The notes below the pieces were generated by a model. That model did not search any database. It was not told the origin of the DNA and worked only from the letters and a program-made list of their open reading frames with translations. Positions 1 through 8,694 of a stretch of DNA of 48,149 nucleotides are shown piece by piece. The position numbers were made by a program, and so were the translations under genes. Position 1 is the stretch's first letter, and the number at the start of each line of letters is the position of its first letter. The stretch is from NCBI GenBank assembly GCA_900468065.1, contig UBTA01000081.1, positions 1 to 48,149 of the forward strand, in the 5' to 3' direction. This DNA is from Hyphomicrobiales bacterium. GTDB taxonomy: Bacteria > Pseudomonadota > Alphaproteobacteria > Rhizobiales > Rhizobiaceae.

Positions 1-115
1 AGAAGGTCGCCTCGGATATCCCGTGCTTGCGGCAGACATCGGCCGTCCTCGAGCCGTTCTCCTGCTCCTTCAAAATCCCGATAATCTGTTCGTCCGTGAA
101 CCGTGAATGCTTCAT
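1..115 (-). mobile_element. IS3-family transposase OrfA, N-terminal part, cut by window edge
   Basis: The leftward reading frame begins MKHSRFTDEQIIGILKEQ and continues through ADVCRKHGIS before the window ends after 38 codons. This is the helix-turn-helix start of the small OrfA protein of IS3-family elements, which binds the IS ends and is normally joined to the OrfB integrase by frameshifting. The frame is open as far as it can be read. About 60 bp upstream, the leftward strand reads TGACCTGAGACC (plus strand 166-177), which could be the terminal inverted repeat of the element, so the IS end may lie near 177. The other end is outside the window, so completeness cannot be judged. Confidence 0.85.
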
Positions 116-315
116 GCCCGTCTCCTCAGAGTAACGGACTCTACCAAAATTTGGAGGAAGATCAGGGTCTCAGGTCAGACGGCCACTGATCAAGACTCCC
201 CATCCATTTTTCAGCGGCGAATCTCCATTCAACAAGAGGTCGTGGAGACCAGGAACATGGTGAAAATCGGGGATGTGGTCGAGCCATTGAAAGAGAATGC
301 TTGAGTGGAGGTGAC

Positions 316-1080
316 ATGGATAGCCCGACCCTTAAAGGGATCGATGTTTGTCTATTCCGGGAGCGAATACTGGATGTGGCGGAAGAGCACTTTCGCCGCA
401 TTGGACACCAGAAAACGTCAGTGGACGACATGGCAGTCCACCTCGGGGTGAGCCGCGCGAACATCTATCGCTTTTTTCCTTCGAGGTCAGCGATCAACAA
501 GTTGGTCTGTGGCCGTTTCCTTAATCGAACAATCCTGTTTGGGGAAGCGATCGCAGATGTGCCAGGGCCAGCCCGTACAAAGCTTGTAGCCCTCTTGTAC
601 GCTCTCCATCGCGAAAGAAAGAGCACGTTCATGCGACAGAAGCCGATCCACGATCTGATCACCGCCGCAACGAACGAGAACTGGGCTGTCAACCGAGCGC
701 ATAACGAACAGCTAGTGGGACTGACTGAAGCGATCATAAGGGAGGATATTGAAGCAGGCGAGTTTGGGGTCAACGACTCCGCCCAGGCCGCGCGCAGCGT
801 GGTGAAGTCGTTCATGCCATTTCTCGGCCTCAGCCAAGACGAGGTCGAGGCTCTCTTTGGCATTTCTCGCAAAACCATCCAGCGGCTAGAGCGCGGCGAC
901 AAAGTTGTGATCCACTACGCGAACAGCCTACAGAGCTTTTACGAAGCCCAAGGAATCGAATTTGTTCCGCCCGCGGACGGCAAGGGGTGGGGCGTCTTCA
1001 ACGCCAACACTAAAGATGATCCGAGTAAGCTGAACAGGCTTGGCGCTCTCCCTCCCTCGAAGCGGATAAAAGCGACATGA
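316..1080 (+). CDS. TetR-family regulator with C-terminal XRE-like HTH domain (fusion)
   Basis: I chose ATG 316 because GGAGG lies at 307-311; a TTG at 301 in the same frame is less likely. Residues about 10-60 form a TetR helix-turn-helix (ILDVAEEHFRRIG, TSVDDMAVHLGVSRANIYRFF). Residues about 60-175 resemble a TetR ligand-binding region, with the usual IIREDIEAGEF and AARSVVKSFMPF pieces. There the expected TetR ending is replaced by LGLSQDEVEALFGISRKTIQ, then RLERGD and GIEFVPP, the pattern of the short XRE-type regulators common in alphaproteobacteria. The frame is continuous, so one protein carries two DNA-binding folds. It probably represses transcription, but ligand and targets are unknown. 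It lies in an accessory zone beside an IS fragment, which suggests fusion by deletion or recombination. Confidence 0.8.
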   Translation: MDSPTLKGIDVCLFRERILDVAEEHFRRIGHQKTSVDDMAVHLGVSRANIYRFFPSRSAINKLVCGRFLNRTILFGEAIADVPGPARTKLVALLYALHRERKSTFMRQKPIHDLITAATNENWAVNRAHNEQLVGLTEAIIREDIEAGEFGVNDSAQAARSVVKSFMPFLGLSQDEVEALFGISRKTIQRLERGDKVVIHYANSLQSFYEAQGIEFVPPADGKGWGVFNANTKDDPSKLNRLGALPPSKRIKAT

Positions 1081-1427
1081 TAAACGCCGGCTACGGCTTG
1101 CGACGGGAGCTATAAAAATTGAAACGTCCCCGCATCTGTCGTGTGCAGAGATACACGGTTCTATAAAATGCGATCTTCCGCGAGGAGCGGTCTGCTTTTC
1201 AAAGTTGTCGAATGCCAATCTGAACTTCTTGTTCAATCCGACATTTTACCATCTTGGTTTGGCTAGGAAGCGCGAGGCGTATCAGCCACCTACAGCGCTG
1301 TACCATTCCGGAAGGCTAGTGCGGGCTGGGGTTACAACAGAAGGCTCCAGCGTGCGCGGAAAGGCACTCGAGAGCAAAAGGTAGAAACCTATGCTTTGAG
1401 GGGGCTAAAGTCGAAGAGGAAAACGGA

Positions 1428-1449
1428 CGGGCTACGGCCCGACTTTTTT
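1428..1449 (+). terminator. Possible weak intrinsic terminator
   Basis: CGGGC (1428-1432) and GCCCG (1437-1441) form a 5-bp stem with a TACG loop, followed by ACTTTTTT. It is short for a terminator and lies about 350 bp after the regulator gene, so it may instead end an unannotated transcript. Confidence 0.35.
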
Positions 1450-1453
1450 GCAG

Positions 1454-1513
1454 TTCGAATACAAGCCGTCCCTGCACTAGCAGAAGTCATGCTTGCGCCG
1501 GCTTGTTTTCGAA
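1454..1513. repeat. 15-bp inverted repeat, 30-nt spacer
   Basis: TTCGAATACAAGCCG at 1454-1468 is matched by CGGCTTGTTTTCGAA at 1499-1513 with 14 of 15 positions complementary. It could fold as an RNA stem-loop or mark a recombination or protein-binding site. Its origin is unknown. Confidence 0.7.
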
Positions 1514-1681
1514 GAAGGCGGAATGCGAGCGAGCTCGCATACTCTTTTCATGCTTAAAGAATCCGATTGTGTTCAACTGTTCACTTGCCCAGTTCAGGCG
1601 CCTGTGCCAAAGCGAGCTTTGCAATCGAGATTAAACCCTTCGTGTATCTCAACTAAGCGATTGAATTCGCTAAGAAAAACG

Positions 1682-1755
<74 letters not shown>

Positions 1756-1803
1756 TACGACGTTTTTGTTCGAGCCGTGAACACAAGCCATGACCCCGTA
1801 TAA

Positions 1804-1861
<58 letters not shown>

Positions 1862-2065
1862 AACCGAAAAGAGCCGTATATAATCGGGAGTTGGCGCGCA
1901 AGCCCTGTTTTTGGAAAAGGCGATAAATCGGCGGAAAAAGCCGGGACGTTTTTCGCGCTGACGAAATTGCCGCAAATACGGCGCCAGCGGCGGATTTTCC
2001 CGATGCTTAAAGTTTTCGGCAATCCCTTGCGCCGATAATGCCCCTGCAAAACGGGGATCAAGGTG

Positions 2066-2728
2066 ATGGCAAAGACAGCGGCGCGAAAAGGCCAGAAGCG
2101 GCGCACCGTGCGCAAGAAAGCTCAGGGTGGCATGTGGCCGTGGTATCTTGCCGGTATCCTTTCGGTCAGCGCCGTCATTGCCTATGAGCATCGCGCCGCA
2201 ATCATGCCGATGGCGGCACCTTTCTATACCGCGTCGATTACAAAGACACGCGCCGTGGAGAAACAGGCCGCCGTTCCGGAAAAGCGCGTCGAGAAAACCC
2301 AGCCGGCTGCAAGGCCCGCTCTTGCCATGCCCGCGATGCGCCCTGTCGAGCAGGCTGCGCTGGATACTCCCGATCTGCAGCCCACAGGCCGCAAGCCGGG
2401 GACGTTCTATTTCTGCACGGAAACGCTGGAAAACTGCGTCGTCGACGGCGGTACATTCTGGTATGGGCGGCGCAAGATCCAGATCGCCGAGATCCAGGCG
2501 CCAAGGATCAAGCAGGCCAAATGCGACAATGAACGCAAGCTCGGCTCGCTGGCGAAAAAGCGCCTGTGGGAGATTTTGAATGCCGGCGGCGTGCAACTGG
2601 CCGCAGCCGCCGGCCCCGGCGCCCGCGTGACGGTCGGGCAGGGGCGCTCGATCGGTGATATTCTGGTTTCCGAGGGCCTTGCCCGCCGCCCGGGCGACGG
2701 CAAGAACGGCTGGTGCGCACAGGGGTAA
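2066..2728 (+). CDS. Membrane-anchored SNase (thermonuclease)-like protein, likely inactive
   Basis: I take ATG 2066, after AAGG at 2060-2063; GTG 2063 is an alternative adding one codon. The protein has a basic start, one membrane segment (about residues 28-45, WPWYLAGILSVSAVIAYEH) and a variable linker. A C-terminal SNase-like domain of about 110 residues follows (CVVDGGTFWYGRRKIQI, GQGRSIGDILVSEGLARR). In staphylococcal nuclease the active site is DGDT, then R35, D40, T41 and E43. Here DGDT reads DGGT, and the matching downstream segment IQIAEIQAPRI lacks the arginine, aspartate and glutamate. Catalysis is therefore doubtful, and a periplasmic structural or binding role is possible. The gene stands alone and converges on the polysaccharide operon. 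Confidence 0.7.
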   Translation: MAKTAARKGQKRRTVRKKAQGGMWPWYLAGILSVSAVIAYEHRAAIMPMAAPFYTASITKTRAVEKQAAVPEKRVEKTQPAARPALAMPAMRPVEQAALDTPDLQPTGRKPGTFYFCTETLENCVVDGGTFWYGRRKIQIAEIQAPRIKQAKCDNERKLGSLAKKRLWEILNAGGVQLAAAAGPGARVTVGQGRSIGDILVSEGLARRPGDGKNGWCAQG

Positions 2729-2765
2729 AGCCGCGGTATCAGATGCTCCCTCGGCGGTCTGCGGG

Positions 2766-3932
2766 CTATGGCCGGGAGACAAGTCCGCGGTAGACTGCCT
2801 CGGTCTTGTCGATCATCTGCCGCATCGAAAAATCCGACATCCGGTCGCGCGCGGCAACGATCATCTGGCGATGCCGTTCCGGCCTGGCGCTTTCGACCAT
2901 CGCATTGGCGAGTTTGATACTGTCGCCATCATTGGCCACGATGAGGCCGCTTTTGTCCTTGTCGATCGCCGTCGATGCGCCGCCGACATCGGTGGAGACG
3001 ATCGGTTTTCCGGATGCCGCCGCTTCCAGCATCACATAGGACATCGCCTCGTAGCGGCTGGCCATGACAAGCACATCGAAAGCCGGAACCGCCTGCGGGC
3101 CGGTAAAGGCCGATGTCAGGCGGATGCGCTTCTGAAGGCCGCTTTCGGCGATGGCGGCGCGGACGTCCGCTTCCCGTTCGCCTGAGCCGACCATGATCAG
3201 ATGTGCATCCGGAAGTCGCGAGGCTGCGTTGCTGAAGGCCTCGATCAGCCGTTCCGGCGCCTTCTGGTGCGAGAGCCGGCCGACGAAACCGAAGACGAAC
3301 GCTTCCGCGGAAATGCCGAAACTGGCGCGCACGGTCTTGGCCATATCGAGCGGCGGCGGTGCGACGCCGTTGATAATGACCGAGAGTTTTCGCGCTGGCA
3401 TACCGAGCGACCGGGCATGGGCATGTTCGTCGGCGGAGACACAGATCAGGTGATCGGTGAACAGCGTGGCGAGAATGGTCTCGATGCTGCCGAAGATCAG
3501 CCGCCCCGCCTTGCCCAGTGTCGGGTCCATGGTGCGAAAGGCATGTGGGGTGTAGACGCGCGGCGCATGGCGGCCGGGCAAACGGAGCCGGGTGAGGGCG
3601 CCGGCCTTCGAGCTGTGGCCGTGAACGATGTCAAAGGGCAGGGGGCCGTCGATGATCCGGCGCAGCGCGCGAAAGGCGGCAATGTCCGACAGACCGGGCG
3701 AGCGCTTCATGGCGACGGCGTGGATGGCAGGCAGGCCGAGCGATTTCAGCTCACGGACAAAGGCTTCTTCCGCCCGAAGCGGCGAATAGACCGCTTCGAC
3801 ATGGTGACCGCGCTGCTTCAAGCCAAGGCAAAGGTCGAGGAAGTGGCGGCCCGATCCGCCGCCGCTGGGCTCCAGAACCTGGAGGATACGCAAGCCACTT
3901 CCGGTTTCAGCGATAGAAGGGTCGATATTCAT
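2766..3932 (-). CDS. Glycosyltransferase family 4, last gene of polysaccharide operon
   Basis: This 388-residue protein has the GT-B fold of family 4 retaining glycosyltransferases. The N-terminal acceptor domain has ILQVLEPSGGGSGRHFLDL and DIVHGHSSKAG. The C-terminal nucleotide-sugar domain has FGFVGRLSHQKAPERLIEAF and the EX7E-type segment SRYEAMSYVMLEAAASGKPIV. It should transfer a sugar from a nucleotide sugar to a lipid-linked oligosaccharide at the inner face of the cytoplasmic membrane. It lies 65 bp after the polymerase gene on the same strand and probably belongs to the same transcript, which starts near 8690. Sugar specificity cannot be read from the sequence. Confidence 0.85.
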   Translation of the reverse strand: MNIDPSIAETGSGLRILQVLEPSGGGSGRHFLDLCLGLKQRGHHVEAVYSPLRAEEAFVRELKSLGLPAIHAVAMKRSPGLSDIAAFRALRRIIDGPLPFDIVHGHSSKAGALTRLRLPGRHAPRVYTPHAFRTMDPTLGKAGRLIFGSIETILATLFTDHLICVSADEHAHARSLGMPARKLSVIINGVAPPPLDMAKTVRASFGISAEAFVFGFVGRLSHQKAPERLIEAFSNAASRLPDAHLIMVGSGEREADVRAAIAESGLQKRIRLTSAFTGPQAVPAFDVLVMASRYEAMSYVMLEAAASGKPIVSTDVGGASTAIDKDKSGLIVANDGDSIKLANAMVESARPERHRQMIVAARDRMSDFSMRQMIDKTEAVYRGLVSRP

Positions 3933-3997
3933 ATACTGACTGTCCGCCGCCGGTCACGATATGGAGCCGGTCCGTCCCCTTGTGTACAGGGTTGATG

Positions 3998-5269
3998 TTA
4001 ACGCCGGGTTGGTGCGGGCGAAACGCGGCGTGCCGGCGCAAGCGAGACGGTCCGCCGATGGCGGTATTCGAGGGCGCCGCAGCCCCAGACGATCCCGAGC
4101 AACAGGAAGAAATGCCGCCAGTGGTCGGTATCGATGACATTGCCGATCGCGGCATGGCCGATAAGCACGATCCAGGCGATCATCAGATAGGGTTGCCATG
4201 GCCGGTCGAGCAGCAGGAAGCGGAAGCCCATCGTCACCGTCCATATGATCAGGGTGACATAGGAGACAAAGCCGAGCCAGCCGTAGGAGGTCAGGGATTT
4301 CAGCCAGATATTGTGCTCGTCTTCAGGGAACATCTTGCTGAACACCATCGGGCCAATGCCGAGCGGGGTTTCCATCGACATCAGGAAGCCGATCTTGTGG
4401 CGGTCGAAACGGCCAAGATGACCGCCGTCATAGTCCTGGACAAGCTGGGTACGGCTTGAAAAGAGATTGGAGACCTGCGGGATCTGCAGGGCAACCACGA
4501 GCGCCACCACCATCAGCAAGGCGCCGCTGAGCGTCAGAACGAGGATCTTCAGCCGGAAGGCACCGGTGCGTTCCTTGAGCAGCATGACGAGAACAAGGGC
4601 GCAGGCACAGAACAGATAAAGCGCCCAGGCGGCACGCGAGAAGGAGAGGAAGAGCCCGAGTGCCATGATCAGGATGGCGACGACCTTTATCGGCGCGGTC
4701 GTGAGCCGGTCGTTCAAGAGCCGGTACATCAGGTAGAGGGAAGGGGCGACCAGGAACGGACCGAAAACGTTGGGGTCCTGGAAGGCACCCTTGGCACGGT
4801 CGTAGAGTGTGAAATTCGCCGCTCCCGGGATCGCGCCGAAATAGCCGAGAATGCCGAGCAGCGAGGTGATGACGCCTGCGGCCACCCATGCATCGAAGAT
4901 CAGCTTCAGACGTTCGTGGCGGGCTTCAATGATGGCCGCGTAAAAGACCGAGGTGAGGCAGAGAAAGCCGGACACCGCCATATACATCGGCGCGGTGTCA
5001 AGATCGCTCATGACCGTCAGCGACAGGATGCCGCCGGTCATGAACAGGATGAGCAGCGCCAGAAGCGGTGCGACGGACCGCGAGATTTTAAGACCAAATA
5101 TGAACCAGATACCGATCATCGCAGCCATGAAGACTTCGTACGGTGCAGGTTCCGCGATGACGAAGCCTGACAGGAAAACGCCGAACGTCACCATCGCCGA
5201 GCCGAAGATTGCCACGGCGGCGAGCTGCGGGCGAAAACCCGGGGCTGAGGTGGCGGCTGGTGCGCTCAA
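3998..5269 (-). CDS. O-antigen ligase/Wzy-type polysaccharide polymerase
   Basis: This protein of about 423 residues has many hydrophobic segments, for example LAAVAIFGSAMVTFGVFLSG and ILIMALGLFLSFSRAAWALY. The latter contains the SFSRAAW-type motif typical of the Wzy_C/O-antigen ligase family. It should polymerise or ligate lipid-linked repeat units on the periplasmic side. The frame is open up to ATG 5332, inside the upstream gene. I prefer the TTG at 5269, because it gives the 4-base overlap (TTGA) typical of translational coupling with the stop of the preceding sugar transferase. The choice of start is uncertain; the family assignment is firm. Confidence 0.8.
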   Translation of the reverse strand: MSAPAATSAPGFRPQLAAVAIFGSAMVTFGVFLSGFVIAEPAPYEVFMAAMIGIWFIFGLKISRSVAPLLALLILFMTGGILSLTVMSDLDTAPMYMAVSGFLCLTSVFYAAIIEARHERLKLIFDAWVAAGVITSLLGILGYFGAIPGAANFTLYDRAKGAFQDPNVFGPFLVAPSLYLMYRLLNDRLTTAPIKVVAILIMALGLFLSFSRAAWALYLFCACALVLVMLLKERTGAFRLKILVLTLSGALLMVVALVVALQIPQVSNLFSSRTQLVQDYDGGHLGRFDRHKIGFLMSMETPLGIGPMVFSKMFPEDEHNIWLKSLTSYGWLGFVSYVTLIIWTVTMGFRFLLLDRPWQPYLMIAWIVLIGHAAIGNVIDTDHWRHFFLLLGIVWGCGALEYRHRRTVSLAPARRVSPAPTRR

Positions 5270-6828
5270 TAGGCATTTTCCGTGTTGAAGAGCCGGATCG
5301 GTGTCAGGAACAGGATTTTCAGATCCAGCCACAACGACCAGTTTTCGATGTAATAGAGGTCGAAAGCCGTGCGGAACTTGATCTTGTCGTCATTATCAAC
5401 CTCGCCGCGCCAGCCATTGATCTGCGCCCAGCCGGTGACGCCCGGCTTGACGCGGTGGCGGGCGAAATAGCCTTCGACGACGTCGGAATAGGTCCGTTCC
5501 GCGGTCTGGGCAAGAACGGCATGCGGACGTGGACCGACCAGCGACAGCTCGCCCTTGAGCACGTTGAAGAGCTGGGGTAATTCGTCGATGGACGATTTGC
5601 GCAGGAAACGGCCGATGCGCGTGACGCGCGGATCGCCTTTGGTGACGGCGTTGCGGGCGGTGGGGTCGCTCATGTTGGTGTACATCGAGCGGAATTTGTA
5701 GACATCGATCGTCTCGTTGTTGAAGCCGTGACGCTTCTGCTTGAAGATGATCGGCCCAGGCGAGCTGAGCTTCACGGCAATCGCAGCCCCGATAAGGACC
5801 GGCCAAAGAAGGGCGAGCGCCACGAGGCTGAAGAAGACGTCGAAGATGCGCTTGGCGACCGAATCCCAGTCCGCTATCGGCTTGTCGAAGATATCGAGCA
5901 TCGGCACCTGGCCGACATGCGAATAGCTGCGCGGGCGGAATCTCAGGTTGTTGGCATGAGCCGCAAGGCGGATGTCCGCCGGCAGGATCCAAAGCTTCTT
6001 GAGGAGTTCAAGGATGCGTTGCTCTGCCGAAAGCGGCAGCGCGATGATCAGGATATCTATGCGGGTAAGGCGGGCGAAATCGACCAGTTCGGCAACCGTT
6101 CCCAGTTTGGGATAGCCGGCGATGATGCCGGGTGAGCGGCGTTCGTCACGATCGTCGAAAATGCCGCAGATGCGGATATCGTTGTCGGTCTGCTGTTCGA
6201 GTGAACGGATAAGATCCTTGGCAGGCTGGCCGCCACCAACGATGACCGCCCGGCGTTCCATGATGCCATTGCGCGCCCACCGGCGGATCGAAAAGGCGAT
6301 GAAGGCGCGTTCTGCAATGAGAAAAACCGCTCCGAGCACATACCACATGCCGAAGGAGAAGCGTGAGAACGTGCCCCCGGTCTTCAGCAGAAAGAGCACC
6401 ATCGTCATGGTGGCGAAAGCGAGCGTCCAGCAGCCGATCAGCCGCGGCACGACCCGTGCTGGGGATCTGAGCGTAGGAACCTGATATCCGTCGCACAGCT
6501 GCAGGAACACGACTGTCAAAACAGAAACGCCAGCAATGAGGGCGCAGTAACCGAGCAATTCGTCCAGCCGCGGCGCGACGTAGAGCATATGAATCGCATA
6601 GCCAATGGCAAACAGCGCGCTGAATTCGAGCAACCGTATCAGCCCGATGATCATGTTTGGCGAATAGGTATCGGTGCGGAATTGCGATGCGATGCGGCGT
6701 GCGAGCGGATTGAGTTCACGCGCGGGTTCGTCTTCGCGCTTTTCGCCGGGCACCGTGGAGCGGATGCTGGAAATATTCTTGCGCATCGCTTCTGCGTCGA
6801 AAGCTTCCGGTTTTTCGATCTTGTTCAT
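5266..6828 (-). CDS. Undecaprenyl-phosphate sugar phosphotransferase (WcaJ/WbaP type)
   Basis: This is the initiating enzyme, which transfers a hexose-1-phosphate to undecaprenyl phosphate. The 520-residue protein shows four N-terminal membrane segments (about residues 65-190) and a nucleotide-binding-like middle (RRAVIVGGGQPAKDLIRSLE). A fifth membrane or re-entrant segment follows (VFFSLVALALLWPVLIGAAI). The C-terminal catalytic bacterial-transferase domain includes KRHGFNN, DVYKFRSMY, LRKSSIDELPQLFNVLKGE, LSLVGPRPHA and RVKPGVTGWAQINGWRGE. Length and layout match polyisoprenyl-phosphate hexose transferases of the WcaJ/GumD group, usually glucose- or galactose-specific; which one cannot be told. 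It is the third gene of the leftward operon, 57 bp after a GT4 gene. Confidence 0.93.
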   Translation of the reverse strand: MNKIEKPEAFDAEAMRKNISSIRSTVPGEKREDEPARELNPLARRIASQFRTDTYSPNMIIGLIRLLEFSALFAIGYAIHMLYVAPRLDELLGYCALIAGVSVLTVVFLQLCDGYQVPTLRSPARVVPRLIGCWTLAFATMTMVLFLLKTGGTFSRFSFGMWYVLGAVFLIAERAFIAFSIRRWARNGIMERRAVIVGGGQPAKDLIRSLEQQTDNDIRICGIFDDRDERRSPGIIAGYPKLGTVAELVDFARLTRIDILIIALPLSAEQRILELLKKLWILPADIRLAAHANNLRFRPRSYSHVGQVPMLDIFDKPIADWDSVAKRIFDVFFSLVALALLWPVLIGAAIAVKLSSPGPIIFKQKRHGFNNETIDVYKFRSMYTNMSDPTARNAVTKGDPRVTRIGRFLRKSSIDELPQLFNVLKGELSLVGPRPHAVLAQTAERTYSDVVEGYFARHRVKPGVTGWAQINGWRGEVDNDDKIKFRTAFDLYYIENWSLWLDLKILFLTPIRLFNTENAY

Positions 6829-6885
6829 GATATCCGCCCGGGCCGTTGTGTCCCTTCGGGATAGCAGAAAGCCCCTAAGAAACGC

Positions 6886-8061
6886 TTACGAGCGGCGAGC
6901 TGCAATCTCGGGTGGCGCGGCCGGTTCCGGCACAAGCTGCCGATAGAGCCGCATGATGCTGCCGGCCATGGTCGATGTCGAGAATGCTGCCTTGAACGCG
7001 TCCGCGTCGGGCATCACCTCGTTCGCCCAGTCCTTCTCTGTCATCGCGGCCGTCATGACGTCGGCAAGCGCCTGGGCGTCGTCCGGCGTGGCGAGTGCAG
7101 CGCTCTCAGGCCCCAGCACCTCGGGGATGCCGCCAACCCTTGCTGATATCACCGGCTTTCGCGCCGCCAGGGCTTCGAGGACGATGTAGGGCATGGATTC
7201 GGCGCGCGATGGCACGACGACATTGCGGGTAAAGGCAAAGGCATCGCGCGCCTTCATGGCGGGCAGCATTTCGATGCGGCGGCCAAGGCCCCGTTCCAGC
7301 ATCATCTGCTCGTATTCGGCTTTCTGCGGCCCGTCTCCGATCATCATCGCCGACAGGGGCTTGCCGATATTGCGTTCGGTTCGTGCGAAGGCATCGATGA
7401 ACAGATCGGGACCCTTGAGGTCGCGCAGCATGCCGATATAGAGGAAATCCACGGCGTCCGGCCGCGCATACACAGTCTCGAAGTCGCGATCGTCGATGCC
7501 ATTGTAGATCAATTCGCTGCGGACATGGGGCTTGCCGACCTTGGCTTCGTAGGTCCTGCGTTCGAAGTCGCAGACAAACACGATCGCGTCCGTCAAATAC
7601 TCCTGCAGGCGCTCGAGAAAGAAGACTACCTTCCCCGAAAGGGTCGCCTTGTTATAGTGGAGGCTACCGCCATGCGGCGAATAGAGGCGGGCAACGCAAT
7701 ACTTGTTCACCCGCAAGGCTGAGCCGATGATCCGGGCCAGAGCGCCGCCCTTGGCGCCATGCCCGTGCAGGATATCCGGCCGCAAACTTCTGATTTCCTT
7801 GTAGCTGCTCCACAGTGCCGCCAGATCAGCCGGGCCGATCGATCGCCGAATCGGCAGGCGGACAAGACCCAACGACAGGAACGGCCTTATCTCGTCGAAC
7901 AGCGCATCCTCGTAGGTGCCGCCTGTCGTGCTGTCGCAGACGATACCGATTTCATGCCCCTGCTTGGCATGCGCTTCGGCCAGATCGCGCACATGGCGGA
8001 AAATCCCACCAATGGGCGACCGGAAGAAATGAATGATGCGCAGCGGACGGGGATCATCCAT
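6886..8061 (-). CDS. Glycosyltransferase family 4
   Basis: This 391-residue GT-B protein starts MDDPRPLRIIHFFRSPIGGI. It has the acceptor-side motif ILHGHGAKGGALARI, the donor-domain segment FLYIGMLRDLKGPDLFIDAF, and the EX7E-like segment SRAESMPYIVLEALAARKPVI followed by VGGIPEVLG. It probably adds a sugar to the growing lipid-linked repeat unit in the cytoplasm. It begins 5 bp before the end of the OPX gene's intergenic gap and precedes the sugar-phosphate transferase, so it sits squarely within the operon. It resembles the other GT4 of this operon (2766-3932) in layout, but the two are clearly divergent. Confidence 0.88.
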   Translation of the reverse strand: MDDPRPLRIIHFFRSPIGGIFRHVRDLAEAHAKQGHEIGIVCDSTTGGTYEDALFDEIRPFLSLGLVRLPIRRSIGPADLAALWSSYKEIRSLRPDILHGHGAKGGALARIIGSALRVNKYCVARLYSPHGGSLHYNKATLSGKVVFFLERLQEYLTDAIVFVCDFERRTYEAKVGKPHVRSELIYNGIDDRDFETVYARPDAVDFLYIGMLRDLKGPDLFIDAFARTERNIGKPLSAMMIGDGPQKAEYEQMMLERGLGRRIEMLPAMKARDAFAFTRNVVVPSRAESMPYIVLEALAARKPVISARVGGIPEVLGPESAALATPDDAQALADVMTAAMTEKDWANEVMPDADAFKAAFSTSTMAGSIMRLYRQLVPEPAAPPEIAARRS

Positions 8062-8066
8062 GACTG

Positions 8067-8642
8067 TTAGAACAGCCGCTCGCGCACATAGATGGTATCG
8101 CCGGCCATGATTGGGTCGGAGATGGAAACCCGTCCGGTCAGGATGCGGCCATTGATCTTGCGGGTGACATCGACATTCGCCTGGTTGGCGCGGGGCGAAT
8201 AACCACCGGCGACCGCAATGGCGTTCTGGACAGTCATGCCAGGTACGTAGGAATATTGCCCGGCTTGGCCAACTTCACCCATGATGAAGACAGAGCGATA
8301 GCGGTCGACTTCGATCGTCACGTCGGGATCGCGCAGATAACCCTCGCGCAGCTTGCCGGCGATCATCTTTTCCATCTCGGGCAGGGTATGGCCACGCGAC
8401 GGCACGGCGCCGATCAGCGGGAAGGCGACATAGCCTGCCTGATCGACGGTGTAGCTGCCGGTGAGGCCTGCCTGCTCGAAAACGCTGATGCGCAGTCTGT
8501 CGCCGCTGTCCACCCGGTAGGGCTGGATGGTGGCTTCGTGAAAGGCCTTGGGCGCCGGCTGATAGCTGGTGCATCCGGACATCGCCAGGCACAGCGAAAC
8601 GATGGCTATGGCGGGGCCTGTTTTCAATCGTGCGGACGTCAT
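8067..8642 (-). CDS. Outer-membrane polysaccharide export lipoprotein (OPX/Wza-like)
   Basis: I chose ATG 8642 because it places a lipoprotein signal at the N terminus (AIAIVSLCLAMSGC, cysteine as lipidation site); ATG 8672 would bury it. The mature part has a Poly_export domain (YRVDSGDRLRISVFEQAGLTG, VAFPLIGAVPSRG, LREGYLRDPDVTIEV). An SLBB-like domain follows (VFIMGEVGQAGQYSYVPGM, AVAGGYSPRAN). At about 191 residues it is a short OPX protein without the C-terminal extra helix of Wza, as in holdfast- and Exo-type systems. It should form the outer-membrane exit with the PCP partner encoded divergently at 8857. It is the first gene of the leftward polysaccharide operon. Confidence 0.9.
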   Translation of the reverse strand: MTSARLKTGPAIAIVSLCLAMSGCTSYQPAPKAFHEATIQPYRVDSGDRLRISVFEQAGLTGSYTVDQAGYVAFPLIGAVPSRGHTLPEMEKMIAGKLREGYLRDPDVTIEVDRYRSVFIMGEVGQAGQYSYVPGMTVQNAIAVAGGYSPRANQANVDVTRKINGRILTGRVSISDPIMAGDTIYVRERLF

Positions 8643-8694
8643 CGGGCTCTCGCGCTCCAGAAACCATGTCATGGCCCGATGTTATCAATCCGTT

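Larger units (their letters stand above)
1081..1681. other. Gene-free 600-bp stretch with stem-loops
   Basis: No convincing coding region is present; the short open frames here have no recognisable family, and one of them runs into the tRNA gene. The right part holds three successive inverted repeats: a 5-bp hairpin followed by six T at 1428-1449, a 15-bp inverted repeat with one mismatch at 1454-1468/1499-1513, and a 7-bp hairpin at 1523-1540. I see nothing identifiable in 1081-1423. Confidence 0.6.
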
